A program made the translations under genes and the position numbers. From Streptosporangiaceae bacterium (lineage in GTDB: Bacteria; Actinomycetota; Actinomycetes; Streptosporangiales; Streptosporangiaceae): a stretch of DNA of 23,572 nt. Where the stretch lies: positions 1 through 23,572 of the forward strand of contig JAICWX010000118.1 in the NCBI GenBank assembly GCA_025934635.1, read 5' to 3'. Positions 1 through 7,908 of this stretch are shown one piece after another. Numbering within the stretch: position 1 is the stretch's first letter; every line of letters begins with the position of its first letter. The notes below the pieces were generated by a model. That model did no database searches and was not told the origin of the DNA. It saw only the letters and a list, made by a program, of their open reading frames with translations.

Positions 1-522
1 GGCGTAGAACACCCCGGGGTAGGCCATGAACATCTTGAAGCTGTTCACCCCGGCCTCGATGCAGGCGTCCATCTCCTTGAGCGTCTGGTCGTTGACGTCG
101 GAGACGATCATGTGGAAGCCGTAGTCGATCGCGCAGTTGCCGTCCGCCTTGGCGTGCCACTTGTCCAGCGTGGCCAGCAGCGAGGTGCCCTTGGCCTGGA
201 CGGCGAAGTCCACGATGGTGGTGGTGCCGCCCCACGCCGCCGCGCGGGTGCCGGTCTCGAACGTATCGGCCGAGAACGTCCCGCCGAACGGCATCTCCAT
301 GTGCGTGTGCACGTCGATCCCGCCGGGCAGCACGTACTTGCCGGTCGCGTCGATCACCTGGTCCGCCGCCTGCGCCGCGGGCGCGTCGGCCGGCGGCGCG
401 CCCGGCTCGCCGGTCAGGTCCCGGGCGAGCAGCGCCGCGATCTTCTCCCCGGCGATCAGCACGTCCGCGGCCAGCGTTCCCGACGCGGTGACGACCGTGC
501 CCCCGCTGATCAGGATGGTCAT
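1..522 (-). CDS. hydA: Dihydropyrimidinase / D-hydantoinase, N-terminal part (cut by window edge)
   Basis: Reading the minus strand from the ATG at 522 gives 174 codons, open at the window edge. The protein opens [15 protein letters not shown] and reaches the metal-binding segment [14 protein letters not shown], the first HxH of the cyclic amidohydrolase (urease-like) superfamily; a segment reading [11 protein letters not shown] near the edge is typical of dihydropyrimidinases. The enzyme hydrolyses dihydrouracil/dihydrothymine (or hydantoins) to N-carbamoyl-beta-amino acids in the cytoplasm. The ATG overlaps the TGA of the upstream amidohydrolase (ATGA, 4 bases), so the two are probably translationally coupled and consecutive in reductive pyrimidine breakdown, this step producing the substrate of the neighbour. 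The carboxylated lysine and later ligands lie outside the window, so hydantoinase versus dihydropyrimidinase specificity cannot be decided. Confidence 0.9.
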   Translation of the reverse strand, partial: MTILISGGTVVTASGTLAADVLIAGEKIAALLARDLTGEPGAPPADAPAAQAADQVIDATGKYVLPGGIDVHTHMEMPFGGTFSADTFETGTRAAAWGGTTTIVDFAVQAKGTSLLATLDKWHAKADGNCAIDYGFHMIVSDVNDQTLKEMDACIEAGVNSFKMFMAYPGVFYA

Positions 523-1361
523 GGTGCCACCAGCGGCCCGTACTGGTCCGGACGGCGGTCGCGGTAGAACTGCCACTGGTTCCTGACCTCGGCCAGCTGG
601 TCCATATCCAGGTCGCGGACCACTACCTCGTCGGCGTCGTCGGCGGCCGCGTCGCCCACCAGCTGGCCGCGCGGATCGACGAAGTAGGTCTGGCCGTAGA
701 AGTCGTTGTCGCCGAGGTCCTCGACGCCGACCCGGTTGATCGCGCCGACGAAGTACTCGTTGGCCACCGCGGCGGCGGGCTGCTCGAGCCGCCACAGGTA
801 CTGGGACAGCCCGCGGCTGGTGGCCGACGGGTTGAACACGATCCGGGCCCCGGCCAGGCCGAGTGCCCGCCAGCCCTCGGGGAAGTGCCGGTCGTAGCAG
901 ATGTACACGCCGATCCGGCCGACCGCGGTGTCGAAGGTCGGGTAGCCGGTGTTGCCGGGCCGGAAGTAGAACTTCTCCCAGAAGCCCTTGACCTGCGGGA
1001 TGTGGGTCTTGCGGTACTTGCCCAGGTAGCTGCCGTCGGCGTCGATCACCGCCGCGGTGTTGTAGTAGATGCCCGGGTGCTCTTCCTCGTACATCGGCGC
1101 GATGATCACGATGCCGTGCTGCCGGGCCACGTCCTGCAGCAGCTTGGTGGTCGGCCCGTCCGGGATCGCCTCGGTGTAGGAGTAGTAGTCGGCGTCCTGC
1201 ACCTGGCAGAAGTACGGTCCGTAGAAGAGCTCCTGCAGGCATACCACCTGCGCGCCGGCCGAGGCGGCCGTCTGGATGTGGTTGACCGCTGCCGCGATCA
1301 TCGAATCCTTGTCGCCGGTCCAGCGTTGCTGGATAAGCCCGGCCCGGACGATCTGAGCCAT
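519..1361 (-). CDS. Beta-ureidopropionase / N-carbamoyl amino acid amidohydrolase (nitrilase superfamily)
   Basis: A 280-residue carbon-nitrogen hydrolase. The catalytic triad is visible: Glu44 in [10 protein letters not shown], Lys118 in KYRKTHIP and Cys155 in ICYDRHFPE. Family knowledge: such enzymes cleave N-carbamoyl-beta-alanine (or N-carbamoylputrescine) to amine, CO2 and ammonia. Overlap with the downstream dihydropyrimidinase argues for the pyrimidine role. An upstream in-frame ATG at 1382 exists, but the strong AGGAGGG lies inside its first codons and sits 9 bases before the ATG at 1361, so I place the start at 1361. The 63 bases between this start and the stop of the neighbouring operon (1425) are the likely promoter site and contain an AT-richer patch (GTAAAGATAG on the minus strand). 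N-carbamoylputrescine amidase remains the main alternative. Confidence 0.9.
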   Translation of the reverse strand: MAQIVRAGLIQQRWTGDKDSMIAAAVNHIQTAASAGAQVVCLQELFYGPYFCQVQDADYYSYTEAIPDGPTTKLLQDVARQHGIVIIAPMYEEEHPGIYYNTAAVIDADGSYLGKYRKTHIPQVKGFWEKFYFRPGNTGYPTFDTAVGRIGVYICYDRHFPEGWRALGLAGARIVFNPSATSRGLSQYLWRLEQPAAAVANEYFVGAINRVGVEDLGDNDFYGQTYFVDPRGQLVGDAAADDADEVVVRDLDMDQLAEVRNQWQFYRDRRPDQYGPLVAP

Positions 1362-1424
1362 CGAGTCCTGCCCTCCTGACATCCGCGCTAAAGCCCTATC
1401 TTTACACCACCGGGGCCCCGCGCA

Positions 1425-2015
1425 TCAGCCCTGGTCCTCGCCGCGCACGACGTAGGGCAGTACCAGGCCGCCGGCGGCGATCAGCGCACCCGCGGCGACC
1501 AGCCGCAGCAGCGCCGAGCCGGCTCCCGGCGCCGCCGCCGGCAGCATCCCGGCGCCCGCGCCCAGCGCGAGCAGCACCGCGCCCGCGGCCAGCACCCGGG
1601 CGTGCGGCCGCAGCACCGACGGCTGCGCACCGGACTCGGCCAGGTGCGTGGCGAGCAGGTAGGCGATCAGGGCGGCGCCCAGCACCGCGGTGTGCCAGGG
1701 CCGCGTTGCGTGCAGCACCTCCAGCCACAGCAGGGCCAGCACGGCGCCTTCCTCCCACGGCACCTGCCGGAGCACCTCCAGGACCCGGAGCCAGGCCCGC
1801 ACCGGCCCGGACAGCAGGAAGGAGTCTTCCGGCACCGGCACCGCGATCAGCGCGAGCCGCAGCGCTCCCGCCGTCACCCCGGTGATCGCCAGGAACAGCG
1901 CGAAGCCCGCCCAGCCCTTGCTCACCAGCGGCGCCGTCGCCCACACGACGCAGCCCGCCCCCAGCAGCGCCGCCGCGATCGTGACCGCCGCGGCCCTCAC
2001 CGGCACTTTTCTCAT
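1425..2015 (-). CDS. Small multi-pass membrane protein, last gene of the MoxR/DUF58 operon
   Basis: A 196-residue protein starting MRKVPVRAAAV. I recognise no family with certainty. Hydrophobic segments lie at about residues 9-28, 35-58, 88-105, 108-122, 140-158 and 165-185, so it is probably a polytopic membrane protein, with a short charged loop near 60-87 (VPVPEDSF, RQVPWEEG). Its ATG overlaps the TGA of the DUF58 gene (ATGA), so it is translated as part of the same operon. Membrane proteins of unknown function often close such MoxR-DUF58 clusters. It is the distal gene of the run beginning with adenosine deaminase. A role with the DUF58 protein is inferred from position only. Confidence 0.75.
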   Translation of the reverse strand: MRKVPVRAAAVTIAAALLGAGCVVWATAPLVSKGWAGFALFLAITGVTAGALRLALIAVPVPEDSFLLSGPVRAWLRVLEVLRQVPWEEGAVLALLWLEVLHATRPWHTAVLGAALIAYLLATHLAESGAQPSVLRPHARVLAAGAVLLALGAGAGMLPAAAPGAGSALLRLVAAGALIAAGGLVLPYVVRGEDQG

Positions 2016-3370
2016 CGGCGGGCCGCCATCGGCCGCCGCGTGTGAGCGGCCAGCGGCAGGTCCAGCGACTCCTGGCCGTCCCAGTGCACCACCGGGACGC
2101 CGAGCTCGCGCAGCGAGAACCTGATCGCCTCCTGCTCCATCTTCCAGATCCGCCGGGCCATCCGGTCCGTGCCCCGCAGCAGGCTGCCCGGCCGGGCGGG
2201 CGGCTCCGCGTTCAGCACGTCCACCACCAGCATGGCGAAGCCGCGCTCGCGCATGTCCCGCAGCGTCTCGACGAACCGCCGGTCGAGCAGCGGGCTGAAC
2301 ACGATCACCAGCGACCCCGGCGGCAGCGCCGCCCGCGGCAGCCGCCGGAAGCTCGCGCCGCTGGTCCACCCGCCCGTATCGGCGGAGAGCATCGAGTCGA
2401 TGATCCGGTAGACCTGGCGCCGGCCGAGCCCGGGCGCCAGCCAGCTGGCCCCGCCCCACTGGTAGGTGATCACGCCTACCCGGTCCCGGGCGTCCAGGTA
2501 CGCGCGGGCCGCCGCCCCGGTGCCGCGCAGCGCCAGGTCCAGGGCGGACCGGCCCGGCTCGCCCACGTCCGAGGTGGCGTCGGCCAGCAGCACCACGTCC
2601 TGCGAGCGCTCGGCCGCGAACGTGTTCACCTGCAGCCGCCCGCGCCGGGTACTGGCCGGCCAGTTGATGCTGCGCTGCCGGTCGCCCGGCACGTAATCGC
2701 GCACGCCGGAGAACTCCAGGCCCTCGCCGGGCACCCGGACCGGGTGCTCGCCGAGCCGGTTGGGCAGCCGCCGCAGCACCACCCGGGTCTGCTGGCTGGC
2801 CGGCGCGGGATAGCAGTCGATCCGGGGCAGCGGCAGGCTGGCGTGCCCCTCGGACAGCCGCCAGCGGTCCCGCAGCGTCACGTCCAGCGTGCCGAGATCC
2901 CGCCGTCCCCAGCGCTCCGGGGTGAACGTCAGCCGGGCGGCCGGCCCGTCGGCCACGGCCGGCCCGACCGGGGCGATCTCCCGGCCGGGATGCAGCGTCC
3001 ACCGGATGCCGTAGCCGCCGATGTCGTACCCGCCGTCGTCCTGCTCCGCGGCGGACACGTCGAGCGCCATCACCTCGTCCTCGAAGCCGCGCCGCGAACT
3101 CGGCCGGGCCCGCACGACGATCCGCCGCGGCCGCCGCTGGATCCGGCCCGCCGCCAGCAGCAGCAGCGCCGGGGCGGCCAGGCCGGTGAATTCCGGCCGC
3201 CGGGCCAGCGCGGCGATGAACACGCCGGCCAGCCCCAGGGTGAGCAGCCGCCGGGCGTGCCGCGAGGACCGCCAGCGCAGCTCGAGCACGGTCCCGGCCG
3301 CACCCCCACCTCCACCCCCCATCCCCGGCCCGGGGCGGGATGCCACCTCGTTCGGTGCGGAGGAGGACAT
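2012..3370 (-). CDS. DUF58 domain-containing protein (VWA-like, membrane-anchored)
   Basis: A 452-residue protein. After a glycine-rich N-terminus come two hydrophobic segments (about residues 43-58 and 63-75), then a soluble region carrying the DUF58 core GVRDYVPGDRQRSINWPAS (about residues 225-245). Next comes a von Willebrand-A-like part with VVLLADATSDVGEPGRS and VIVFSPLLDRR. DUF58 proteins are regularly encoded beside MoxR ATPases and are thought to be their partners or substrates; the exact activity is unknown. The ATG at 3370 shares one base with the TGA of the MoxR gene (TGATG), and an AGCCGGTG stretch rather than a strong Shine-Dalgarno precedes it, which fits translational coupling. 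The reading frame stays open far upstream through the MoxR gene, but only the part from 3370 reads as protein. Confidence 0.9.
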   Translation of the reverse strand: MSSSAPNEVASRPGPGMGGGGGGAAGTVLELRWRSSRHARRLLTLGLAGVFIAALARRPEFTGLAAPALLLLAAGRIQRRPRRIVVRARPSSRRGFEDEVMALDVSAAEQDDGGYDIGGYGIRWTLHPGREIAPVGPAVADGPAARLTFTPERWGRRDLGTLDVTLRDRWRLSEGHASLPLPRIDCYPAPASQQTRVVLRRLPNRLGEHPVRVPGEGLEFSGVRDYVPGDRQRSINWPASTRRGRLQVNTFAAERSQDVVLLADATSDVGEPGRSALDLALRGTGAAARAYLDARDRVGVITYQWGGASWLAPGLGRRQVYRIIDSMLSADTGGWTSGASFRRLPRAALPPGSLVIVFSPLLDRRFVETLRDMRERGFAMLVVDVLNAEPPARPGSLLRGTDRMARRIWKMEQEAIRFSLRELGVPVVHWDGQESLDLPLAAHTRRPMAARR

Positions 3371-4341
3371 CAGCCGGTGACCGCCCGGGCCGGGTCCGTG
3401 CGGGGGGTGGCCACCGCGGCGAGCAGCTTGGTCATCACCTCGTCGGCCGAGACCTGCCGCACCCACAGCTCGGGCCGCAGCGTGATCCGGTGCGCCAGCG
3501 CGGGCACCGCCACCTGCTTGATGTCGTCCGGGACCACGTAGTCGCGCTGGCTGAGCAGCGCCTGGCCGCGGGCCAGCTGGACCAGCGCCAGCCCGCCGCG
3601 CGGGCTCGCGCCGATCTGCACCTGCGCGTCCCGCCGGGTGGCGGTCACGATCGCCACGACGTACTCGAGCAGGTCCGGGGTGACCTCGACCCGCTCGAGC
3701 GACTCCCGCATGGCCAGCACCCCGGCCGGGGTGGTGACCGGGTTGAGCTCGACGTTCTCGGCGGCCCGGTCCACCCGGCGGCGGAGCATGTCGGTCTCGT
3801 CCCCGGCGCTCAGGTAACCGAGCCGCAGCCGCATGCCGAACCGGTCGAGCTGGGCCTCGGGCAGCTCGTAGGTCCCCTCGTACTCGATCGGGTTGTCGGT
3901 GGCCAGCACGATGAACGGCGAGGGGAGCTTGCGGGTGAGCCCGTCCACGCTCACCTGGCCCTCGCCCATCGCCTCGAGCAGCGCCGCCTGGGTCTTCGGC
4001 GGGGTCCGGTTGATCTCGTCGGCCAGCAGCAGCTGGGTGAACACCGGGCCGGGCCGGAACACCATCTCGGCCGACCGCTGGTCGTACAGCGGCGCGCCCA
4101 CCACGTCCGAGGGCAGCAGGTCGGGGGTGAACTGGATGCGGGCGAAGTCCAGCCCCAGCACCCGCGCGAACGACCGCGCGATCAGCGTCTTGCCCAGGCC
4201 CGGCAGGTCCTCGAGCAGCACGTGATGGCCGGCCAGGATGCCGATCAGCACGAGCTCGAGCGTCCGGCGGCGGCCGACCACGGCGCGCTCCAGCTCGTCC
4301 ACGATCGCCTTGCACTGCTGGGCCGTCTCCGCTGTGCTCAT
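3370..4341 (-). CDS. MoxR family AAA+ ATPase
   Basis: A 323-residue AAA+ protein of the usual MoxR length. Walker A is EDLPGLGKT (residues 44-52), Walker B LLLADEINR (104-112), and the PPKTQAALLEAMGEGQV and sensor ATDNPIEYEGTY segments follow. MoxR ATPases act as chaperones that load cofactors or assemble complexes, usually with VWA or DUF58 partners, here encoded by the next gene. Two starts are possible. The ATG at 4341 has no clear Shine-Dalgarno. A TTG at 4359 overlaps the TGA of the upstream gene by 4 bases and has GGAG five bases before it; it would add MTSPDL. I list the ATG but consider the TTG about equally likely. The gene ends sharing one base with the DUF58 start. Confidence 0.93.
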   Translation of the reverse strand: MSTAETAQQCKAIVDELERAVVGRRRTLELVLIGILAGHHVLLEDLPGLGKTLIARSFARVLGLDFARIQFTPDLLPSDVVGAPLYDQRSAEMVFRPGPVFTQLLLADEINRTPPKTQAALLEAMGEGQVSVDGLTRKLPSPFIVLATDNPIEYEGTYELPEAQLDRFGMRLRLGYLSAGDETDMLRRRVDRAAENVELNPVTTPAGVLAMRESLERVEVTPDLLEYVVAIVTATRRDAQVQIGASPRGGLALVQLARGQALLSQRDYVVPDDIKQVAVPALAHRITLRPELWVRQVSADEVMTKLLAAVATPRTDPARAVTG

Positions 4342-4355
4342 CAAATCGGGGCTGG

Positions 4356-4940
4356 TCAAAGCCGCTCCAATCGGTCGATGAGGCGCGTCAGCGTGCGCCC
4401 CGGGATGCCTTTTTCGGTACTGGCACCGCGCCCGGTGCCCGTACCGGGTCCGCTGCCCGGCGGCCGCCACGCCGGGTCGACCCACTCCCACAGGTCGGCG
4501 TCCCGCGCCGTGCGGCACAGCAGCCGCCGCGCCGCCTCCCGGTCGTCGTACAGGTTGACCCCGTGCCGCTCGGCCAGCCGGGCCGCCAGCAGGTGCTCGA
4601 GCACCGGCCGCAATTCGGCCTGGTAGAAGCTCAGGCTGTCACACGCGGACTGCACCACGAACCGCCGGTGCGAGTAGCCGCTCAGCGTCCGCGCCTGCGC
4701 CTTCTCCCGGGCCGTCCTGGCCTTGTCCGGCGCCGCCGCCGGCAGCAGGATCCGCAGCACCACCATGGCCACCGCCGCCGTCACTACGGCCACCACCGTC
4801 AGCCCCGCCCAGCTCGCCATGACATAGCCCGCCACCGCCGCCGCGACCACCAGCCCGCCCGCGATAAGCAGTTCGGGTACCGCCCCCTGCCACGGACTGA
4901 CCATCTCGCCGGGCCCCGGCGGCGCCGGACTGGCGCTCAC
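4356..4940 (-). CDS. Conserved-looking two-helix membrane protein between DUF4129 and MoxR genes
   Basis: A 194-residue protein from a GTG at 4940, which overlaps the TGA of the DUF4129-containing gene (GTGA). Two adjacent hydrophobic helices span about residues 24-43 and 46-66; the rest is soluble, charged and probably cytoplasmic, with the segment GYSHRRFVVQSACDSLSFYQ followed by LRPVLEHLLAARLAERHGVNL and, near the end, LWEWVDPAWRP. I do not recognise a named domain. Position between DUF4129 and MoxR suggests a component of the same membrane-associated system. A Gly/Pro-rich stretch (about residues 161-176) precedes the C-terminal TLTRLIDRLERL helix. The frame remains open upstream, but that part is an Arg/Gly/Ala-rich shadow of the preceding gene. 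Confidence 0.8.
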   Translation of the reverse strand: MSASPAPPGPGEMVSPWQGAVPELLIAGGLVVAAAVAGYVMASWAGLTVVAVVTAAVAMVVLRILLPAAAPDKARTAREKAQARTLSGYSHRRFVVQSACDSLSFYQAELRPVLEHLLAARLAERHGVNLYDDREAARRLLCRTARDADLWEWVDPAWRPPGSGPGTGTGRGASTEKGIPGRTLTRLIDRLERL

Positions 4941-6898
4941 GCCTCTGCCCCGGCGGCCTCGGGCTGGGCCAGCGCGGCCGCCAGCTCGTCCAGCGCCTGC
5001 TCGGCCGCGTCGCGCTGGCCCGGCCCGAGCGGGTGGCTGGAGAACCGTGCCTCGTAGAACAGCGCGGTCAGCCGGGCGGCCGCGGTGCCGCGCACGACGC
5101 CGCGGGCCCGGGCGCGGGACAGCAGCTCGTCGGGCGTGTCCGCGATACTCCGGGCCGTGCCCCGTTCGGCCAGGCTCTGCTCCATCGCCAGGTAGCAGGC
5201 GATGATCGCGGCCCGGGCGTCGTCGACCGTGCGCAGCGCCGAACGCCCCGACTCCACCGCCTCCCGCAGGTCCTCGGAGTCCTCCACGATGAGGGCGTCC
5301 TCGCGGGGCCCCAGCGGCGGCCGCAGCCGCCGGGCCCACCAGATGCTGACCGCGATGGCCGCCAGCAGCACCAGGACCAGCAGCGTGTACAGCAGCACGG
5401 CCACCGGGATGTGGAACAGCGGAGCCGGGGGCTTACGCGACTGCGGGTGCGTGGGCGTGGCCCCCGGACGGCGCGGCGGCTGAGGCGGCAGTTTGGCCGG
5501 GCGGGTGAAGAAGTGCAGGTTCAGGCCCAGCAGCATGACCACCGCCACGGCCGCCGCGCCCACGCCGAGCACGGTGAGCAGCGTCGTCCGCAGCTTGCGC
5601 GCGACCAGTTCCTGATGAGCCGAACCCAGCCGCCTGAGCGTGAGCACGGCCAGCACCGCGAACACGGCCTCGAGGGCCAGGCCGACCGCGATCCCGTCCC
5701 GGTGCAGCGGCCCGTCCCAGCGCGGCGTTCCCACCGCGCCCCGCAGCCCGGCCAGCCCCAGGACGATCAGCAGGGCCAGCGGCAGCAGCCGCACCCACTG
5801 CTGACCTTTCACAAAGGCCAACCTACCCTGCGATAACGGCGTCGCGGGGACGGCCGGGGCGCCCTCGGCGCCGGCCGCCACCGCGTCGATCTCCGCCAGC
5901 AGCGCCTGCTTGGTCCCGGCGTCCAGGAACGACGCGCGCACCCCGTTGGCCGCCAGCCCCGCCAGCTGCGCGCGGGTCAGCCCCAGCTCCGCGGCCGCCC
6001 GCCGGTACTCACCGGTCAGCGTGGTCCCGAACATGGGCGGGTCGTCGCTGTTCAGCGTCACGAACAGGCCCGCCTCGAGCATCCGCGGCAGCGGGTGCTC
6101 GGCCAGCCCGGGGACCTGCCGGGTACACACGTTGGACGTCGGGCACACCTCGAGCGGGATCTGGCTCTCCCGCAGCCGGGCCACCAGCGCCGGGTCGGCC
6201 AGGCAGCTGATGCCGTGCCCGATCCGCTCGGCCCGCAGGCCGTCCAGCGCCTCCCGGATCGTCGCCGGGCCGGACATCTCGCCCGCATGCGGCACGCTGT
6301 GCAGCCCCGCCGCGACCGCCGCGGCGAACACCGACCGGAACGCCTCGGTGAACCGCGGCCGGGCCTGCTCGATCCCGGCCAGCCCGAACCCCGTCAGCGC
6401 CGCGGGCGGACAGGACAGCGCGTGCTCCAGCGTCGCCCGCGCGGCCGGCTCGCCGTACTCCCCGGCCACGTCGAAGATGTAAGCCATCGTCACCCCGTGC
6501 TCCCGCCGGGCGTCGCGGGCCGCGCGGTCCAGCGCCTCCGTCAGCTCCGCGGCCGGCATCCCGGCCGCGGTGAACGTGTACGGGGTGACGGTCAGCTCGG
6601 CGTACCTGACGTTCTGCCCGGCCAGGTCCCGCGCCGCGCCGAGCACGAGCTCGGCCACGTCGCCCGGCTCCCGCACCAGGCTGCTGACCGCCCCGTAGAC
6701 CTGCGAGAAGTGCGGGAAGTCCCGGAACGCGTAGAAGTCGGCCAGCTCCGCCGCCGAGGACGGCACCCCCGCGGCGCCGGGTCCGCCCGGGTGCCGTCGC
6801 GCCAGCTCGAGCACCGTCGGCACCGACGCCGAACCGACCAGGTGAACGTGAAGTTCAACCTTCGGCAGCCGGTCGATAAACCCCTCAATAGACTCCAT
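4937..6898 (-). CDS. add: Adenosine deaminase joined in frame to a DUF4129 membrane protein
   Basis: One uninterrupted frame of 653 residues. Residues 1-345 are a complete adenosine deaminase: zinc ligands H17 and H19 (ELHVHL), H204 (PHAGE) and D285, catalytic E207, H228 (IGHG) and D286 (NSDDPPMF). This part converts (deoxy)adenosine to (deoxy)inosine. After a short tail, residues 363-653 form a membrane protein with helices at about 370-387, 401-420, 432-452 and 497-520, a Pro-rich loop, and a C-terminal DUF4129 domain (ARAAIIACYLAMEQSL, DTPDELLSRA, LFYEARFSSHPL). DUF4129 proteins normally stand alone beside MoxR/DUF58 genes, as found just downstream. The linker (5813-5836) has a TTA codon and unusually AT-rich third positions, and a GTG at 5812 could start a separate 291-aa DUF4129 protein. 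So this is either a true fusion or two genes joined by a lost stop or an indel. The start at ATG 6898 is chosen by homology; an in-frame ATG lies at 6946. Confidence 0.8.
   Translation of the reverse strand: MESIEGFIDRLPKVELHVHLVGSASVPTVLELARRHPGGPGAAGVPSSAAELADFYAFRDFPHFSQVYGAVSSLVREPGDVAELVLGAARDLAGQNVRYAELTVTPYTFTAAGMPAAELTEALDRAARDARREHGVTMAYIFDVAGEYGEPAARATLEHALSCPPAALTGFGLAGIEQARPRFTEAFRSVFAAAVAAGLHSVPHAGEMSGPATIREALDGLRAERIGHGISCLADPALVARLRESQIPLEVCPTSNVCTRQVPGLAEHPLPRMLEAGLFVTLNSDDPPMFGTTLTGEYRRAAAELGLTRAQLAGLAANGVRASFLDAGTKQALLAEIDAVAAGAEGAPAVPATPLSQGRLAFVKGQQWVRLLPLALLIVLGLAGLRGAVGTPRWDGPLHRDGIAVGLALEAVFAVLAVLTLRRLGSAHQELVARKLRTTLLTVLGVGAAAVAVVMLLGLNLHFFTRPAKLPPQPPRRPGATPTHPQSRKPPAPLFHIPVAVLLYTLLVLVLLAAIAVSIWWARRLRPPLGPREDALIVEDSEDLREAVESGRSALRTVDDARAAIIACYLAMEQSLAERGTARSIADTPDELLSRARARGVVRGTAAARLTALFYEARFSSHPLGPGQRDAAEQALDELAAALAQPEAAGAEA
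5810..5825 (-). promoter_or_regulatory. Possible internal GTG start for a separate DUF4129 protein
   Basis: On the minus strand a GTG (5812-5810) opens the DUF4129 part (VKGQQWVRLLPLALL), with AGG nine bases upstream. An out-of-frame TAG at 5825-5823 lies ten bases before it; a one-base shift upstream would make this the deaminase stop. Inference only. Confidence 0.4.
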
Positions 6899-7021
6899 GC
6901 CCCCGAAACTAGCAATCCCCGCCCCAGCCCACCCCATACCTAACACAAGAATGTCAAAAACGCAGAACTTGCCCTGGCCCCAAGCCCCCGCGCCCGATCC
7001 CGCCGCTCCTCCGCCCCGCGC

Positions 7022-7151
7022 TCACGGCCTCAGCTGCCACATCCGCACCACAACTCACACCCGTCACCCGCTCCGGCCCCCACCCGCCCGGCGCAAACGA
7101 CATCGATGCTCCATCAATGTCGTGATAGCAGCATCGATGCTCCATCGATGT
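7022..7151 (-). repeat. Double-palindrome element, copy A
   Basis: Two near-perfect palindromes, each with 9-bp arms ACATCGATG and CATCGATGT around a GAG centre (minus-strand sense), lie at 7131-7151 and 7100-7120, centres exactly 31 bp apart. About 45 bp beyond them, a 31-bp tail (7022-7052) carries TGTGGTGC-GATG-TGAGGCCG blocks. The same arrangement recurs at 14194-14312. Each palindrome has at most one mismatched pair, while the 10 bases between them differ freely between copies. The element sits in the 290-bp gap between the stop of the HhH-GPD gene and the start of the deaminase gene, centred about 190-240 bp upstream of the latter. Function unknown: operator pair, RNA hairpins or a dispersed repeat are all possible. 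Confidence 0.75.
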
Positions 7152-7175
7152 CGCTCCCACGCCCCGCGGAGCTGC

Positions 7176-7188
7176 CCGGGTACCCCGG
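7176..7188 (-). terminator. Weak hairpin just after the HhH-GPD gene
   Basis: Arms CCGGG and CCCGG around TAC begin directly after the TGA of the repair-like gene. There is no U-tract, so a terminator role is only suggested. Confidence 0.25.
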
Positions 7189-7776
7189 TCAGGACGCCGG
7201 GGTAGCCGCCTTGGCCTTGGCGGCGGCCTTCAGAGCCTGCTTATAGGAGCGGACCTCGCCCAGCGTGATCTCATCGGTGATATCCGCGACCGAGAGCCGC
7301 GTCCCCTCGGCGCCGAACGCGCCCGCCGCCTCCCGCCAGCCGTCCGGCCGCACGCCCAGCTGCTTCCCCAGCAGTGCCACGAAAATCTGCGCCTTCTGCG
7401 TCCCGAACCCAGGCAGCGCCGCCACCCGCTTCAGCAGCTCCGCGCCCGACGTGGCGGACGCCCAGACCTGGGCCGCATCTCCGTCGTACTGCTCGACGAT
7501 CAGCCGGGCCATCACCTGCACCCGGCCGGCCATCGCCCGGGGATAGCGGTGCATGGCGGGCCGTTCGGAGAAGATCGCCGCCAGCCGGTCCGGGTCGAAT
7601 TCGGCCAGCTCAGCCACCGTGGGCTCGTGGCCCAGGCGCCGGACCAGGTCCAGCGGCCCGGCGAACGCCTTCTCGAGCGTGACCTGCTGGTCGAGCAGCA
7701 TGGCGATGAGCAGGGCGAGCGGGCTGCGGCTCAGCAGCTCGTTGGCCTCAGGCTCAACCGGCATCCAGATCGTCAC
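7189..7776 (-). CDS. HhH-GPD family base-excision-repair-like protein
   Basis: A 195-residue protein from a GTG at 7776 with GGAG about 12 bases upstream; an ATG four codons later (7764) has no better site. The N-terminus contains PLALLIAMLLDQQVTLEKAF, the helix that opens HhH-GPD glycosylase folds, and the helix-hairpin-helix ALPGFGTQKAQIFVALLGKQ lies at about residues 119-138. It resembles the compact actinobacterial HhH-GPD proteins without an iron-sulfur cluster; no C-terminal cysteine motif is seen. Such proteins are presumed to bind DNA and excise damaged bases, but substrate and activity are not established. An Asp in GVRPDGW, after the hairpin, is the candidate for the catalytic position. 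A lysine/alanine-rich tail ends the protein. It is monocistronic as far as visible. Confidence 0.82.
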   Translation of the reverse strand: MTIWMPVEPEANELLSRSPLALLIAMLLDQQVTLEKAFAGPLDLVRRLGHEPTVAELAEFDPDRLAAIFSERPAMHRYPRAMAGRVQVMARLIVEQYDGDAAQVWASATSGAELLKRVAALPGFGTQKAQIFVALLGKQLGVRPDGWREAAGAFGAEGTRLSVADITDEITLGEVRSYKQALKAAAKAKAATPAS

Positions 7777-7908
7777 GGCGCCAGCGTACTCCGTTCACCA
7801 GAACCGCGGCCGTGAAGATCCGACTGATGCCCCGGTGCCCTATAAGCTAGTTACCAGCCGGGTCGGCATGGGGGCCGCTGATCTGGGAGTGAGTGAAACG
7901 GAGTCAGC

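Noticed and set aside
1411..1420. CGGGGCCCCG palindrome after the small membrane protein gene.
   Set aside because: No loop and no U-tract; ordinary in such G+C-rich sequence.
2042..4626. Long plus-strand frames opposite the DUF58 and MoxR genes.
   Set aside because: Arg/His/Gln/Pro-rich translations typical of antisense shadows in high-G+C DNA; the minus-strand proteins carry clear motifs.
6952..6957. TTGACA on the minus strand before the deaminase gene.
   Set aside because: The only -10-like sequence (TAGGTAT) is nine bases away, too close for a standard promoter.
6954..7160. Short minus-strand frame across the palindrome element, similar at its start to a frame across copy B (MEH-CC--DIDGASMS in both).
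   Set aside because: The frames diverge after the palindromes because the spacers differ by 11 bases, and the bases between palindromes change without regard to codons. A nucleotide-level element explains the similarity better.
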